A stretch of 5,668 nt of DNA from the NCBI GenBank assembly GCA_029256465.1, contig JAQSXW010000061.1, forward strand, positions 1 through 5,668, written 5' to 3'. The stretch is from Evtepia sp. GTDB taxonomy: Bacteria; Bacillota; Clostridia; Oscillospirales; Oscillospiraceae. The notes below the pieces were generated by a model that saw nothing but the letters and a program-made list of their open reading frames with translations, did not search any database and was not told the origin of the DNA. This document shows positions 4,669 to 5,668 of the stretch, piece after piece (the first letter of the stretch is position 1; each line of letters starts with the position of its first letter). The translations under genes were made by a program, and so were the position numbers.

Positions 4669-5668
4669 TCATTCGAAATCAATTAAGCGCTTTCGTTCTT
4701 CTACGGGAGTATAGGGAACCTTTTTCACAACGGCACGGTACGCGGGCCGCATAATCCGATTCCCTGTGAGAACCTCCTCAATACGATTTGCACACCAGCC
4801 TGCAATTCTGGCCGTGGCAAACAGCGGAGTATAGAGATCCTCTGGGATTCCTAGCATGGTGTAAACCAAACCGGAATACATATCAACATTGGCACACATG
4901 GGCATATCTGTTTTGCGCCGTTCCATGATAAGGGGAATTCCTAAGGACTCGATTTTTTCCATCAGCGCAAAGTCATCCAGATACCCTTTTTGCTCTGCCA
5001 AAGTTTTTGCATAGCGCTTCAGTAGTACGGCCCGAGGATCCGATATGGTATAAACCGCATGCCCTAGACCGTAAATCTTTCCGGATTTGTCGCCACCTTC
5101 TTTGCTTAATATTTTGACGAGACAATCGCGGAGTTCTCCATCATCCTTGGGATTTTTTACAGTTTCCTTGATGTACCGAAACATTTCCATGACTTTTGCG
5201 TTAGCACCGCCGTGGAGCGGACCCTTAAGGGAACCGACTGCTCCAGAAACGGCACTGTAGGTATCCGTTCCACTGGAAGAGAGTGCACGACAGACAAACG
5301 TAGAGTTATTCCCGCCACCATGCTCTGCATGAACCATAAGCATCATATCCAGCAGACGCGCTTCTTCCTCCGTAAATTGTTTGTCGCTTCGAATCATCAT
5401 GAGGAAGTTTTCCGCTGCCGACAAGTCCTCCTGAGGTGAATGCAGATATAGAGACTTTCCTTCAATATAACGCCGCTTTACCGCATAGGCATTGGCCACA
5501 ATACTGGGGAATGAACCAATCAATTCCACTGACTGACGCAGCAGATTGGAGATTGCCAGATCATCAGGATTATCATCGTAGGAATATAATGCAAGGACAC
5601 TGCGTCCCAATTTATTCATCACGTTCCTACTAGGGTTCCGCAAAATCATATCTTCTGTAAAGCCATTG
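4669..5668 (-). CDS. Citrate synthase, C-terminal part (5' end outside the window)
   Basis: The enzyme condenses acetyl-CoA (or a similar acyl-CoA) with oxaloacetate to give citrate, the entry step of the TCA cycle or of glutamate synthesis in Clostridia. About 332 residues are visible. The reading frame continues through the right edge (residues NGFTED precede the first internal Met at 5649), so that Met is not the true start. Counting from it, the expected catalytic and substrate residues are present: H110 in HAEHGGGNNSTF, H146 in GPLHGGAN, H197 in GLGHAVY, D256 in NVDMYSG and R281 in TARIAGW. The variant HAEHGGGNNSTF replaces the more common HADHxxNASTF. It may be citrate or 2-methylcitrate synthase; the visible part does not decide. 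The terminator 26 nt after the stop ends this unit, so it is not co-transcribed with yqfC by default. Confidence 0.95.
   Translation of the reverse strand, partial: NGFTEDMILRNPSRNVMNKLGRSVLALYSYDDNPDDLAISNLLRQSVELIGSFPSIVANAYAVKRRYIEGKSLYLHSPQEDLSAAENFLMMIRSDKQFTEEEARLLDMMLMVHAEHGGGNNSTFVCRALSSSGTDTYSAVSGAVGSLKGPLHGGANAKVMEMFRYIKETVKNPKDDGELRDCLVKILSKEGGDKSGKIYGLGHAVYTISDPRAVLLKRYAKTLAEQKGYLDDFALMEKIESLGIPLIMERRKTDMPMCANVDMYSGLVYTMLGIPEDLYTPLFATARIAGWCANRIEEVLTGNRIMRPAYRAVVKKVPYTPVEERKRLIDFE

Noticed and set aside
1..5668. Mobile elements, CRISPR arrays, tRNA/rRNA genes, toxin-antitoxin or defence systems
   Set aside because: I looked on both strands and saw no transposase, direct-repeat array, cloverleaf or defence motif. 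The window is filled by conserved housekeeping and sporulation genes.

Overview
The window looks like a piece of the chromosome of an endospore-forming Firmicute of the Clostridia type, possibly near the Oscillospiraceae/Ruminococcaceae. The evidence is a yqfC-yqfD sporulation gene pair directly upstream of phoH-ybeY-era-yqzL-recO. This order is typical of spore-forming Firmicutes. The genes also have strong AGGAGG-type ribosome binding sites. The genus is an inference from protein flavour only.

Every supported gene is on the minus strand, so transcription runs from high to low coordinates. At the right edge (5668 to 4669) is the 3' part of a citrate synthase gene. It ends in a strong intrinsic terminator (about 4599-4642). 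A leader of about 100 nt follows, with a perfect 15-bp palindrome just before the first ribosome binding site. Then comes a tight gene run: yqfC (4494-4207), yqfD (4195-2948), phoH (2904-1921), ybeY (1904-1401), era (1357-464), a 41-residue yqzL-family gene (375-250) and the first 75 codons of recO (225-1, cut by the window edge). Intergenic gaps are 11, 43, 16, 43, 88 and 24 nt, with no terminator between genes. They probably form one transcription unit, perhaps with an extra weak promoter between era and yqzL.

The genes fall into three functional groups. YqfC and YqfD are sporulation proteins, expressed in the mother cell in Bacillus. PhoH (ATPase), YbeY (metallo-RNase-like) and Era (GTPase with a KH domain) all act on 16S rRNA 3'-end maturation and 30S assembly. 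RecO is a recombination mediator. Compared with the Bacillus subtilis order as I recall it, the genes for the 7TM-HD phosphodiesterase (pgpH/yqfF), diacylglycerol/undecaprenol kinase (dgkA) and cytidine deaminase (cdd) are missing from the middle of the cluster.

I found no mobile element, CRISPR array, tRNA, rRNA or novel defence-type system. The points most worth a second look are the domain architecture of YqfD, the palindrome upstream of yqfC, the perfect 13-bp inverted repeat spanning the yqzL stop codon, and the composition step at recO. No stretch over 300 bases lacks a gene.
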